A DNA stretch of 64,000 nucleotides from Tianweitania sp. UT-5YL-CI-8 (GCF_030010215.1 NZ_JASCRR010000005.1:124001-188000); one strand, 5' to 3'; positions 37,560 through 46,221 are shown, counted from the first letter of the stretch. A program made the numbers and translations. Notes: generated by a model from the sequence alone, not told the origin.

Positions 37560-38032
37560 CCGCCGTCGCATCAGCACCAAAACCCGCGTCGCCATTGGCA
37601 CGCGCCGAGACGCTTCTGGCCGCCATTCCGGCCGCGCTGCCGCTGACCGCGCTGCGTGTCGCCCTGGCAGTCCCCTTCTTCAAATCCGGACTGACCAAAT
37701 GGGACGGTTTCCTGACCCTCTCCAACGGTGCGCGCTATCTGTTCACCCAAGAGTTTCAACTGCACATCTTCGGCGGGCTGTACCCCTTTCCCGCGCCGAT
37801 CCTGATGGCGACGCTTTCGGGTATTGGAGAGATCGTGCTGCCGATCCTGCTCGTGCTGGGATTGGGAACGCGTTTCGCAGCGCTCGGCATTCTGGCGATG
37901 ACGGCAATCATCCAGCTGACGGTGCCCGAAGGCTGGGCAAATTTCCATCTGCCCTGGGCGGCCATGGCATTGACGCTGGTGGTCTATGGCGGCGGCGGGC
38001 TGTCGCTTGACCGCCTGCTGCATCGCCGGTAG
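37556..38032 (+). CDS. bufD1: DoxX-family membrane protein of the bufferin operon (GigT-like)
   Basis: A 158-residue protein with four hydrophobic helices. LRVALAVPFFKSGLTKWDGF (about residues 33-52) and PFPAPILMATLSGIGEIVLP are typical of DoxX. DoxX proteins close gigPABT and bufABCD operons; a role in redox or heterocycle maturation at the membrane has been proposed but is not settled. It is coupled to bufC1 by ATGA. No terminator was recognised after the stop. Confidence 0.85.
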   Translation: MTAVASAPKPASPLARAETLLAAIPAALPLTALRVALAVPFFKSGLTKWDGFLTLSNGARYLFTQEFQLHIFGGLYPFPAPILMATLSGIGEIVLPILLVLGLGTRFAALGILAMTAIIQLTVPEGWANFHLPWAAMALTLVVYGGGGLSLDRLLHRR

Positions 38033-38243
38033 CGAGCGGTAGCATCGGTGCTATCCGCTATTTGCTGCCGACCAGCTCCTTGATGCGGGCGGCGAGCGCG
38101 AGAGGTCGATTCGGAGCAAGATAGGAAAAACAATTTTTCACAGTATGACGCGTGGCGTCGCAAACGGAGGAAAACGCTTTGGCCCTATGGCCTTGCGCAC
38201 GATCGCATCCTATGTGGTGCCATTCAAACAGGAGAGATGTCGC

Positions 38244-38945
38244 ATGGGCGGAATGTTCCAGAGCCTCAGGAACAGGATCCAGCTCTCGCTTCTGGTCGCG
38301 GGCCTGATCGTCGCCGGCGGGCTGTGGGGCTTCGTCGAACTCTCCGAAGTGGCGCGCGACAGCGACCCGCACGACTTCGACATGAAGATCCTGCTCGCCT
38401 TCCGCACGGCGGGAGACCCGTCCGATCCGATCGGGCCAAGCTGGTTCGAGGAAGCGGTCCGCGACGTCACCGCACTCGGCGGCGGCTTCGTCCTGATCTA
38501 TCTCACCGCCATCGTCGTCATCTATCTGCTGATCGTGAAACGGTGGCAGCTGGCGCTGTTCGCCTTCGTCTCGATCGCGGGCGGACAGGTGGTTTCGAGC
38601 CTGTTGAAGCTGGGCATCGACCGCCCCCGACCCGAACTGGTGTCGCATCTGGCGCAGGTGCACACAATGAGCTTTCCCAGCGGCCATGCGATGCTGTCGG
38701 CGGTGACCTATCTGACGCTGGGCGCGCTTTTGTCGCGCGCCATGCCGAACCGGGCGGCGACCGTCTATGTCTTCTGCGTCGCCATACTGACCACGCTGAT
38801 GGTCGGCATGAGCCGGCTCTATCTCGGCGTGCATTGGCCGAGCGACGTGCTGGCAGGCTGGTGCGCCGGCTTTGCCTGGGCGACCCTGTGCTGGCTGGCC
38901 AGCCAATGGCTGGGTCGGCAGGATACGGCGCCGGATAATCCCTGA
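38244..38945 (+). CDS. PAP2-family membrane phosphatase
   Basis: A 233-residue protein with six predicted helices. The three acid phosphatase motifs are KLGIDRPRP (about residues 123-131), PSGHAM (145-150) and SRLYLGVHWPSD (188-199) with the catalytic histidines. It probably removes phosphate from a lipid such as phosphatidate or undecaprenyl diphosphate. The ATG at 38244 has AGGAGAG 8 nt upstream; an upstream in-frame extension is unlikely. The 210 bp after bufD1 suggest an own promoter. Confidence 0.87.
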   Translation: MGGMFQSLRNRIQLSLLVAGLIVAGGLWGFVELSEVARDSDPHDFDMKILLAFRTAGDPSDPIGPSWFEEAVRDVTALGGGFVLIYLTAIVVIYLLIVKRWQLALFAFVSIAGGQVVSSLLKLGIDRPRPELVSHLAQVHTMSFPSGHAMLSAVTYLTLGALLSRAMPNRAATVYVFCVAILTTLMVGMSRLYLGVHWPSDVLAGWCAGFAWATLCWLASQWLGRQDTAPDNP

Positions 38946-39057
38946 GAACCAGTCGGTTGGAATCGGCAGTTATGGCCACCCGACGTCAATACGGCCGCGC
39001 CGAAAATCCCTTGTTTGCGCCGCAATCCCATGAGAACGTCGAAGCTCCAGGGCTGGG

Positions 39058-42000
39058 GTGGCTCCGTTGAAGCGTGTCGTTCTGACAGCGATTTTTCTGG
39101 CTGTGCTGTGCATCTCGGCCTTTGCCGAGCGGCGGGTGGCGCTCGTCTTGGCAGCGGACAATTATCGCGCGCTGCGCCCTCTCAAAAACGCCGGCAATGA
39201 CGGCATCGCGGTCAAAAACGCGCTCGAGGCGCTCGATTTCGAGGTCTATCTCGAAACCGACCGCGACCTCCGGCGAATGCGCCGCGCGCTCGACGATTTC
39301 CGCGAAGACGCCAAGGGGGCCGACGCCGCGCTGGTGTTCTTTTCCGGGCACGGCATGGAAATCGACGGCCAGAACAGGCTTCTGCCGGTCGATGCCGATC
39401 CTTCGACCCTGGAGAGCCTGAGCGCCACGAGCCTGCCGCTGGAAGAGGTGCGCGAGGCGGTGGCCGAGGCCGGCAAGATCGGCCTGATCCTCCTCGACGC
39501 CTGCCGCAACGATCCTTTTATCGGGACCGGCGGAGGCAGGAGCGCCGTGGCCCTCAACGCCGCTGTGGCGAAGGCCGTCAAGCCGGGCCTGGGCCGGATG
39601 GGCAAGGCGGAGAACATCCTTTACGCCTTTTCGGCTGCGCCGGGCGGGGTTGCGTCGGATGGGGCAGGCAGCAACTCGCCTTTCACGGCGGCGCTGACAA
39701 AATATCTTGGCACGGACGGGCTCGAAATCCGCTCGGTCCTGACACTGGCGCAGCAGGAGGTCTACGACCTCTCGAAAGGCGGGCAACTGCCCTATGTCGA
39801 GAACGGGCTGCCGAAACTGTTCTTTGCCGGCACGACGCGGGACACGCTGCCCGAGCGCGAACGGCTTCTGCTGGCCATGGCCGACGTGACCCCTGCCCTG
39901 CGCGACGAGATCGAAGTGCTGGCAACCGAACGCGACATGCCGCTCGCCCCGCTCTATGGCGCGTTGATATCTTCGAATGCGTCGGACATGCCGGCCCAAG
40001 AGCGCAGCGCGAAACTGACCGATGCGGCCGATTCCTTCGTGAAGGTGCGCAACGACATGCGCCGGCTGTCGTCTGACGATCCGAAGGTGACTGCGCTGCG
40101 GCAGGAGGCGGAGCAACAACTTTCGCTTGGCGCCTTCGACGCGGCGCGCGGCAAGCTCGGCGAGGCCGCGGCCATCGACAGCGGATCGCGTGAATTGCTG
40201 AAGGAGAACCTGGCGCGGCGGACGCTCTCAGAGGCGACCACGCTTTACCTGCGGGCGGGCGCAGCACGCGCTGACCTGCGCTACGAACTTGCCATTGCCG
40301 ACTATGGGCAAGCCTCCAGTCTATTCGGCGAGGTGGCCGAGCGCGACAAGAGCGACGACGACCGGGCGCAGCATATCGCAGCTGCCGAAGCCGTGGGCGA
40401 CCTTCAGGTGACGTTGGGCCAGTTGGAGAAGGCCAAGCAAAGCTTTGCGACGATGCAGGCGATAGCGGAGGTGAAGGCGCCGGTCGAAAACGCGGCACAG
40501 GCGCTTTCACGCATGCGGGTGCAGTCGATCATCGACGAGAAAATCGGCGACGTGTCTCTCGCGCAGGGCAATCTGGCGGCGGCCCGAGGTCACTATGAGG
40601 CGAGCCTGGAAAAGCGTGAGGACCTGGCCGAACGCCAGCCGGACGTCGCCTTCTGGCATCAGCTGGTTGCCGAATCGCGAACCAAGCTGGGCACCATCAA
40701 CCTCAGCGAAGGAAGCCTTCCCGAGGCGGCAATGCATTATCAGGGCGGTGTGGCCGCCGCTGAAAAGGGGCTGGAAATTGCAGAATACAGTACCCCGTTG
40801 CTTCGCGCACGAGCAGTCGCGAAAATCGGGTTGGGCGATGTGTTCATCTGGCAAGGCCAATTGCCGGATGCGATGAGGACATACCAGGACAGCCTTCGAT
40901 CTTATGAGACGCTCGATAACGGGTCAGCCAGAACCAGACATGATCTTTCCATGGCACTTGAGAGAATCGGAGACATTCTCGTCAAGCAAGGCAAAGACGA
41001 TGATGCTTTGGACTATTTCGGTAAAGAACTGGCGATAAGACGGGCGATCACCGCCGAAGACCCCAAAAACAGTATCTGGCTCAGAGAGCTGTCCGTGAGC
41101 CTGAACAAGATCGGCGATGCGCTGCACAACATCGGCAGTTATGAGAAAGCGCTGCAAAGCTTCGACGAGGGGCTGACTATCGCCAAAGAATTAACGCTGA
41201 AAGATCCTTCAAACCTGGGGTGGAAGCGCGATCTTCTGATTAGCTACGAACGCGTCGGGTACACACGTACAGCTCTGGATGATTTTGTAGGAGCAAAGGA
41301 GGCGTATGTCCCGATGAACGCCATTGCACGGGAAATCGTGCAGCGCGATCCCAGTTCAACCATCTGGAAACGCGATCTGGCCAGCAGCCTAGATAAGCTC
41401 GGCAATGTGAGTTGGCTCCAAGACGACTACTCGCAAGCCCTCATAGCCTATGAAGAGGCTTTGACAATACGTAAAGGCCTTACTGCGCAGGATGAAACCA
41501 ACCTCGAATGGCAGCGCGACCTGTCCGTCAGTTACAACAAGATCGGTGATGTGAGGCTTGACCAAAAGCAATTCGAGGCGGCGCTGGAGTCCTACATGGC
41601 CGGACTTCAAATTCGCCAGAACCTTATTGCGAAGGCACCGGAAAATGTCAGTTTCCTGGAAGGCGTAGCGGTGAGCGTCAACAATATCGGCGATGCGAAA
41701 GAGGCGCTGAAACTCTATTCCGAAGCTCTCGCCGCCTATGAAGTTTCGCTGAAAATCGAAGAGCAGTTGGCCACTTTGAACCCAGGCGACCCGCAGATCC
41801 AAGAACGGATATCCGACATCTATATGGATATCGGGAAGCAATATAAGTCTCTCGATGACCGCAAGGCCGCACATGACGCTTATGCTTCCGGGCTCACCAT
41901 CGCTCGTAAGCTCGTGCGGGATTTTCCAGATCGTCCAAGCTTCCAGAGCCACCTTTTCGGCGTCTACATTGATATGGCTGATCTTTACGGCAATCGCCGA

Positions 42001-42144
42001 GGCGAAAAACGGCTTTACATCAAGCGTGCAATCGAGGTTGCGGAAGACATTAAAAACGCAGGCGCATACAAAGATGTTTTCGGTGGCAGAGACATGATTG
42101 CCCCTCTGCGCGAGCACCTGAAAGACATCGAACAGTCCAACTAA
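39058..42144 (+). CDS. exported caspase-like (peptidase C14) protein with TPR repeats
   Basis: A 1028-residue protein. Residues 4-23 are a hydrophobic signal (LKRVVLTAIFLAVLCISAFA), so the protein is probably periplasmic. A caspase/p20 fold follows (about 24-270) with the catalytic dyad His98 in FFSGHGMEID and Cys149 in LLDACRNDPF, both intact. A linker and coiled region (about 280-480) leads to many TPR-like units of about 48-52 residues, with recurring SLNKIGD, W-R-DLS and Y-x-ALxxYxxxLxI patterns to about 1000. Orthocaspases with TPRs may act in stress or cell death; the partner is unknown. GTG 39058 is the best start. The 3' half is less GC-rich. Confidence 0.87.
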   Translation: MAPLKRVVLTAIFLAVLCISAFAERRVALVLAADNYRALRPLKNAGNDGIAVKNALEALDFEVYLETDRDLRRMRRALDDFREDAKGADAALVFFSGHGMEIDGQNRLLPVDADPSTLESLSATSLPLEEVREAVAEAGKIGLILLDACRNDPFIGTGGGRSAVALNAAVAKAVKPGLGRMGKAENILYAFSAAPGGVASDGAGSNSPFTAALTKYLGTDGLEIRSVLTLAQQEVYDLSKGGQLPYVENGLPKLFFAGTTRDTLPERERLLLAMADVTPALRDEIEVLATERDMPLAPLYGALISSNASDMPAQERSAKLTDAADSFVKVRNDMRRLSSDDPKVTALRQEAEQQLSLGAFDAARGKLGEAAAIDSGSRELLKENLARRTLSEATTLYLRAGAARADLRYELAIADYGQASSLFGEVAERDKSDDDRAQHIAAAEAVGDLQVTLGQLEKAKQSFATMQAIAEVKAPVENAAQALSRMRVQSIIDEKIGDVSLAQGNLAAARGHYEASLEKREDLAERQPDVAFWHQLVAESRTKLGTINLSEGSLPEAAMHYQGGVAAAEKGLEIAEYSTPLLRARAVAKIGLGDVFIWQGQLPDAMRTYQDSLRSYETLDNGSARTRHDLSMALERIGDILVKQGKDDDALDYFGKELAIRRAITAEDPKNSIWLRELSVSLNKIGDALHNIGSYEKALQSFDEGLTIAKELTLKDPSNLGWKRDLLISYERVGYTRTALDDFVGAKEAYVPMNAIAREIVQRDPSSTIWKRDLASSLDKLGNVSWLQDDYSQALIAYEEALTIRKGLTAQDETNLEWQRDLSVSYNKIGDVRLDQKQFEAALESYMAGLQIRQNLIAKAPENVSFLEGVAVSVNNIGDAKEALKLYSEALAAYEVSLKIEEQLATLNPGDPQIQERISDIYMDIGKQYKSLDDRKAAHDAYASGLTIARKLVRDFPDRPSFQSHLFGVYIDMADLYGNRRGEKRLYIKRAIEVAEDIKNAGAYKDVFGGRDMIAPLREHLKDIEQSN

Positions 42145-42171
42145 GGCAGCAGCCTTGCGCAAACCACAGCC

Positions 42172-42207
42172 TTGACATTTAATCAATCGATTGATTAAAC
42201 TCTTGGT
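42172..42207 (+). promoter_or_regulatory. promoter with 22-bp perfect palindromic operator; leaderless start
   Basis: TTGACA (42172-42177), a 17-nt spacer and TTAAAC (42195-42200) form a good sigma-70 promoter. TTTAATCAATC and its inverse fill 42178-42199 as a 22-bp perfect palindrome covering the spacer and part of the -10. The ATG follows at 42208, only 7 nt after the -10, so the mRNA should be leaderless. Autorepression by the CerR-like TetR protein is the likely use. Confidence 0.8.
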
Positions 42208-42879
42208 ATGAAAGAGACCCAGCCAAGTTCCGGCCCCGAGGCCACCCGCAAAGCGCTTGCCATGGCGGCGCTGAAGCTGTTCGGCCAGCAGGGGTTCGAC
42301 GGCACCTCAACGCGCGAGATCGCAGCTGCGGCCAAGGCCAATATCGGCTCCATCGCCTATCATTTCGGCGGCAAGGAAGGCTTGCGCACGGCGGCTGCCG
42401 ATATGATCGTCGAGACGATCCAGACCATTGCCGGGCCGGTGCTGGGCAGGCTCGATGCCGAGAGCGCGCCAGTCGGCAGCGACGAAGCAGAGGCGCAGCT
42501 CTACGCGGCAGTCGACCGCATGGTCTCGTTCATGGTGGCGCGGCCCGAGGCCGGCGACATCATTCAGTTCGTCCTGCGCGAACTCGCCCGCCCCACCGAG
42601 GCGCTAGACCGCATCTATGACGGCGTGTTCGAGCCGCTGCACCAGCGCCTGTGCCTGATCTGGCAGCGCGCCACGGGCGACGACGCCGAAGCCGACGCCA
42701 CCAAGCTGACGATCTTCACCATGATCGGCCAAGTGATCTATTTCCGCATCGGCCGCGAGGCGGTGCTGCGCCGGATGGGCTGGGCCGAGATCGGCACGAC
42801 CGAGTCCGCGCAGATCGTCGGTGCGGTGCGCACCAATTTGACAGCCATTCTCGCGAGCCGGAAGGGAAAAACCGCATGA
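42208..42879 (+). CDS. TetR-family regulator, CerR/CecR-like
   Basis: A 223-residue TetR protein. The N-terminal DNA-binding domain includes ALKLFGQQGFDGTSTREIAA, with the recognition helix near IGSIAYHFGGKEGL (residues 23-70). The C-terminal ligand domain is of the CerR (DUF1956) type. It heads an operon with HlyD, ABC ATPase and ABC-2 permease genes, like ybiH(cecR)-ybhGFSR of E. coli. It overlaps the HlyD gene (ATGA) and has a palindromic operator right at its promoter, so it should control the export operon. The inducer is unknown. Confidence 0.88.
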   Translation: MKETQPSSGPEATRKALAMAALKLFGQQGFDGTSTREIAAAAKANIGSIAYHFGGKEGLRTAAADMIVETIQTIAGPVLGRLDAESAPVGSDEAEAQLYAAVDRMVSFMVARPEAGDIIQFVLRELARPTEALDRIYDGVFEPLHQRLCLIWQRATGDDAEADATKLTIFTMIGQVIYFRIGREAVLRRMGWAEIGTTESAQIVGAVRTNLTAILASRKGKTA

Positions 42880-43820
42880 GCCTTTTGTGTTCGATCCCCT
42901 TCGCAGCCAGCCTGTTTGCGTCCTGCGCGGCACCCGGCCCGCTGGCCGTGGGCTATGTCGAGGGCGACTTCGTGCTGATGGCGCCAATCGAGGTGGCGCA
43001 GGTGCTGGAGGTCAAGGTGGCGCGCGGCGACCGCGTCGAGGCCGGCGCGCCGATCGTGACGCTGGAGAACACCGATTCGGTGATCGCTGTTTCGCAAGCG
43101 GAAGCAGCGCTTGCGCAGGCGGAGGCGCAGCTGGCCAACCTTCAGGTCGGCAGGCGGCCCGAGGAAATCGCCGTGCTGCAGGCGGCGGTGCGCTCGGCCC
43201 AGGCGCAGGCCGCGGAAGCAGGCCGGGTGCTGAACCGCATCCAGGACCTGTTCCGGCGCGGCACGGCAACCCAGGCGCAACAGGACGAGGCGACGACGCA
43301 GGTCGAGGTCGCCGACGCCGCTGTTGGCCAGGCCGAGGCCAATCTGGACGTAGCGCGGCTGCCGGCGCGGCCCGAAGAGATCAAGGCAGCCGAAAATCAG
43401 GTCAAGCAGGCCCGCGCGACGCTGGAACAGGCGCAATGGCAACTTTCCAAGCGCACGCTGACGGCGCCCTCGCCCGGCCGCGTCGACGATGTGATCCGCA
43501 ATCCCGGCGATACCGCCGGCCCGGCCGCGCCGGTGATCTCGCTGCTGCCGGACGGTGCGGTGAAGCTGTCGGTGTTCGTGCCCGAAGCGGCGTTTTCCTC
43601 GCTGAAGGTGGGCGGCCTGCTCGACGTGCGCTGCGACGGCTGCCCGCAAGGCATGCGCGCCCGCATCAGCTACATCTCGCCCGACCCGGAATTCACCCCG
43701 CCGGTGATCTACTCGCTGGAGAACCGGCAGAAGCTCGTCTACCTCGTAGAGGCCCGTCCGGAAGGCGACGCACGCGCGCTGCAGCCGGGGCAGATTGTGG
43801 ATGTGCGGGTGGCGGAGTGA
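42876..43820 (+). CDS. HlyD/YbhG-like membrane-fusion protein
   Basis: A 314-residue periplasmic adaptor. The N-terminus MSLLCSIPFAASLFASCAAP may be a lipoprotein signal with Cys17. Biotinyl-lipoyl-like halves (about 25-65 and 185-225) flank an alanine-rich coiled-coil hairpin (about 70-185, two AQAEAQL/QAEANL-type helices). It links an inner-membrane ABC exporter to the outer membrane. It lies in an operon with TetR, ATPase and permease genes as in ybhGFSR. The TGA stop at 43818 is inside the first unit of a heptamer array that separates it from the ATPase gene. Confidence 0.87.
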   Translation: MSLLCSIPFAASLFASCAAPGPLAVGYVEGDFVLMAPIEVAQVLEVKVARGDRVEAGAPIVTLENTDSVIAVSQAEAALAQAEAQLANLQVGRRPEEIAVLQAAVRSAQAQAAEAGRVLNRIQDLFRRGTATQAQQDEATTQVEVADAAVGQAEANLDVARLPARPEEIKAAENQVKQARATLEQAQWQLSKRTLTAPSPGRVDDVIRNPGDTAGPAAPVISLLPDGAVKLSVFVPEAAFSSLKVGGLLDVRCDGCPQGMRARISYISPDPEFTPPVIYSLENRQKLVYLVEARPEGDARALQPGQIVDVRVAE

Positions 43821-43955
43821 ATGGTGAATGGTGAATGGTGAATGGTGAATGGTGAATGGTGAATGGTGAATGGTGAATGGAAGAGGCTTTCATATGTTTT
43901 TGAAATCAATGGCTGAAATGTCTTTTTCGACCATTCACTATTCACCATTCACCAT
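43817..43955. repeat. tandem heptamer array (GTGAATG)x9 with inverted copies
   Basis: Nine copies of GTGAATG run from 43817 to 43879; the first contains the stop codon of the HlyD gene. Inverted, slightly degenerate copies (CATTCACTATTCACCATTCA and so on) lie at 43932-43955, 28 bp before the ATPase start. The transcript can form a hairpin between the second and third genes of the operon. The plan is the same as that at 8679-8826, with a different heptamer. Confidence 0.92.
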
Positions 43956-43982
43956 CCGCTGCAAAACCAACGGTTTTGCGTC

Positions 43983-44900
43983 ATGAATGCCATCGACGTC
44001 CGCAACCTCGTCAAGCGCTTCGGCGACAAGACCGTCGTTGACCATGTCTCGATGAGCGTGGCGGAGGGCGAGATCGTCGGCTTTCTCGGCCCCAACGGCT
44101 CGGGCAAGACGACGACGATCCGCATGATGTGCGGCCTGCTGACGCCCGACGAGGGCGAAGGCCAAGTGCTGGGCTTCGATCTTCGCCACGAGGGCCTGAA
44201 GATCAAGCGCGAAGTCGGCTACATGACGCAGAAATTCTCGTTCTACGAGGATCTGACGATCGAGGAAAACCTGCAGTTCGTCGCCCGCCTCTATCGCATG
44301 AGCCCGGTGGACAAACATGTCGCCGACACGCTGGCCGATCTCGGCATGACCTCGCGGCGCAAGCAGCTTGCCGGCACGCTGTCGGGCGGCTGGAAGCAGC
44401 GGCTGGCGCTGGCCGCCTGCATCATGCACAAGCCAAAGCTGCTGCTGCTGGACGAGCCGACCGCCGGCGTCGACCCCAAGGCGCGGCGCGAGTTCTGGGA
44501 TGAAATCCATCTTCTGGCACGCGGCGGGCTGACCGTGCTGGTCTCCACCCACTACATGGACGAGGCCGAGCGCTGCCACCGCATCAGCTACATCTCCTAC
44601 GGCAAGCTGCTGGCCACAGGCACGGTGGACGAGGTGGTGAGGAATGCCGGGCTGACCACCTTCGTAGTGCGCGGCGACAAGCTCAACGAGGTCGCCAGCG
44701 CGCTGGAAGGCCGCGACGGGGTCGACCAGGTAGCACCCTTCGGCACGACGCTGCATGTGGTGGGCTCCAACAAGGACAAGCTCGATGCCGCCCTGGCCGA
44801 CATCCGCGCCCGCCCCGGCGTGACGGTGGAGCCCGGCGAAACCAGCCTGGAGGATGTGTTCATCCAGTTCATGGCCGGCTCGAAGGACAATATGGGATGA
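43983..44900 (+). CDS. ABC exporter ATP-binding protein (YbhF-like, single domain)
   Basis: A 305-residue ATPase. Walker A GPNGSGKTT (about residues 37-45), the signature LSGGWKQRLALAA (about 134-146; LSGGW instead of LSGGQ), Walker B LLLLDEPTAGVDP and the switch THYMDE are present. The C-terminal part is the regulatory domain of drug/ABC-2 type ATPases. It energises export through the permease encoded at 45088..46221. YbhF of E. coli has two such domains; this one has one. Its stop overlaps an ATG at 44897 (ATGA) that now opens only a short frame into an inserted palindrome. Confidence 0.9.
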   Translation: MNAIDVRNLVKRFGDKTVVDHVSMSVAEGEIVGFLGPNGSGKTTTIRMMCGLLTPDEGEGQVLGFDLRHEGLKIKREVGYMTQKFSFYEDLTIEENLQFVARLYRMSPVDKHVADTLADLGMTSRRKQLAGTLSGGWKQRLALAACIMHKPKLLLLDEPTAGVDPKARREFWDEIHLLARGGLTVLVSTHYMDEAERCHRISYISYGKLLATGTVDEVVRNAGLTTFVVRGDKLNEVASALEGRDGVDQVAPFGTTLHVVGSNKDKLDAALADIRARPGVTVEPGETSLEDVFIQFMAGSKDNMG

Positions 44901-44933
44901 GTTCGCCGTTCAGCTTCAACACTGGTTTTCAGA

Positions 44934-45059
44934 CCCCCTCACCCGGCCTCCGCTCCGCTCGGCCACCCTCTCCCCGCTGGGGAGAGGAGGGCGACCGGCG
45001 CAGCGCCAGTCTCTTCTCCCCAGCGGGGAGAAGGTGGCCCGTAGGGCCGGATGAGGGGG
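44934..45059. repeat. rhizobial palindromic element (copy A)
   Basis: A 126-bp element with inverted ends, CCCCCTCACCCGGCC and GGCCGGATGAGGGGG, and an inner CTCTCCCCGCTGGGGAGAG stem. A near-identical copy lies at 59633-59757. It separates the ATPase gene from its permease gene and appears to have been inserted at the junction of an overlapping pair. Confidence 0.93.
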
Positions 45060-45087
45060 CATTGCCTCGCATCCGGAGGGCATCCAC

Positions 45088-46221
45088 ATGACCTCCTTCT
45101 CCCTCACCCGGCTCGGCGCCTTGCTGTCGAAGGAATTCATCCAGATGCGGCGCGACCGCGTCACCTTCGCCATGATGCTGGGCGTGCCGCTGATGCTTCT
45201 GGTGCTGTTCGGCTTTGCCATCAACAACGACCCGAAAAGCCTGCCGGCAGCCCTGGTGGCGACCAGCAACGACAACTATACCCGCGCCATCGTCTCGGCA
45301 CTCGAGATGACCGGCTACTACCGCTTCGAGCATCTGGTGGGGAGCACCGAGCAGGCCGAAAGCCTGATGGCGCGCGGCGAGGTTGCTTTCGTCGTGACCA
45401 TACCCGGCGATTTCGCCCGACGCGTGGCGCGCGGCGACAACCCGACCATCCTGATCGAGGCGGATGCGACCGATCCTTCGGTGGCGTCGGGCGCGATCTC
45501 GACGCTCGGCACGGTTGCCAGCCAGGCGCTGCTGCGCGAACAGGGCAAGCAGGCGGAAGCGGCGGAGGAACAGGCAAGCCGCCTGCAGGTCATCGTGCAT
45601 CGCCGCTACAACCCGGAAGGCATCTCGCAATACAACATCGTGCCCGGCCTGCTCGGCGTCATTTTGCAGATGACCATGGTGATGATGACCTCCATGGCGC
45701 TGACCCGCGAGAGCGAGCGCGGCACGATGGAAAATTTGCTGGCCATGCCCGCCTCCCCCGCCGAGATCATGCTGGGCAAGGTGCTGCCCTATGCAGCGGT
45801 GGGCGCGGTGCAGGTGCTGGTGGTGCTGCCGGCGGCGAAATATCTGTTCGGCGTGCCCTTCATCGGCGGCCTGACGCTGCTTTTGTTCTCGATCCTGGTG
45901 TTCGTCATGGCGCTGGTGCTTTTGGGCTACACGATTTCGACGGTGGCGCGCACCCAGATGCAGGCGATGCAATTGTCGTTCTTCTTCTTCCTGCCGTCGA
46001 TCCTGCTGTCGGGATTCATGTTCCCGTTCCGGGGCATGCCCGAATGGGCGCAGGTGCTGGGCGAGGTGTTTCCGCTGACCCATTTCATCCGCATCATCCG
46101 CGCCGTGATGCTGAAGGGCGCCGGCTTCTCCGACATCGCCATCGAGATCGGCGCGCTGTGGCTGTTCGTCTTCGTCTTCGCCGGATTGGCGCTGCTGCGG
46201 TTCAGGCGCACACTGGATTGA
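45088..46221 (+). CDS. ABC-2 type export permease (YbhS/YbhR-like)
   Basis: A 377-residue membrane protein: helix 1 at about 27-47, a large extracytoplasmic domain (about 50-185), then five helices in the C-terminal half. RESERGTMENLLAMPASPAEIMLGK (about residues 205-229; key E, G, T, L, P) is the ABC-2 loop. It would form the export channel with the ATPase and the HlyD adaptor; cationic drugs or lipids are possible cargo. Only one permease gene is present where E. coli has two (ybhS, ybhR), so a homodimer is expected. The ATG at 45088 follows GGAGGGCATCCAC, partly contributed by sequence next to the repeat. Confidence 0.88.
   Translation: MTSFSLTRLGALLSKEFIQMRRDRVTFAMMLGVPLMLLVLFGFAINNDPKSLPAALVATSNDNYTRAIVSALEMTGYYRFEHLVGSTEQAESLMARGEVAFVVTIPGDFARRVARGDNPTILIEADATDPSVASGAISTLGTVASQALLREQGKQAEAAEEQASRLQVIVHRRYNPEGISQYNIVPGLLGVILQMTMVMMTSMALTRESERGTMENLLAMPASPAEIMLGKVLPYAAVGAVQVLVVLPAAKYLFGVPFIGGLTLLLFSILVFVMALVLLGYTISTVARTQMQAMQLSFFFFLPSILLSGFMFPFRGMPEWAQVLGEVFPLTHFIRIIRAVMLKGAGFSDIAIEIGALWLFVFVFAGLALLRFRRTLD

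Noticed and set aside
44897-45091. Small gene starting at ATG 44897.
   Set aside because: The frame runs into the palindromic element and its product has no sensible sequence; more likely a relic of the permease start.
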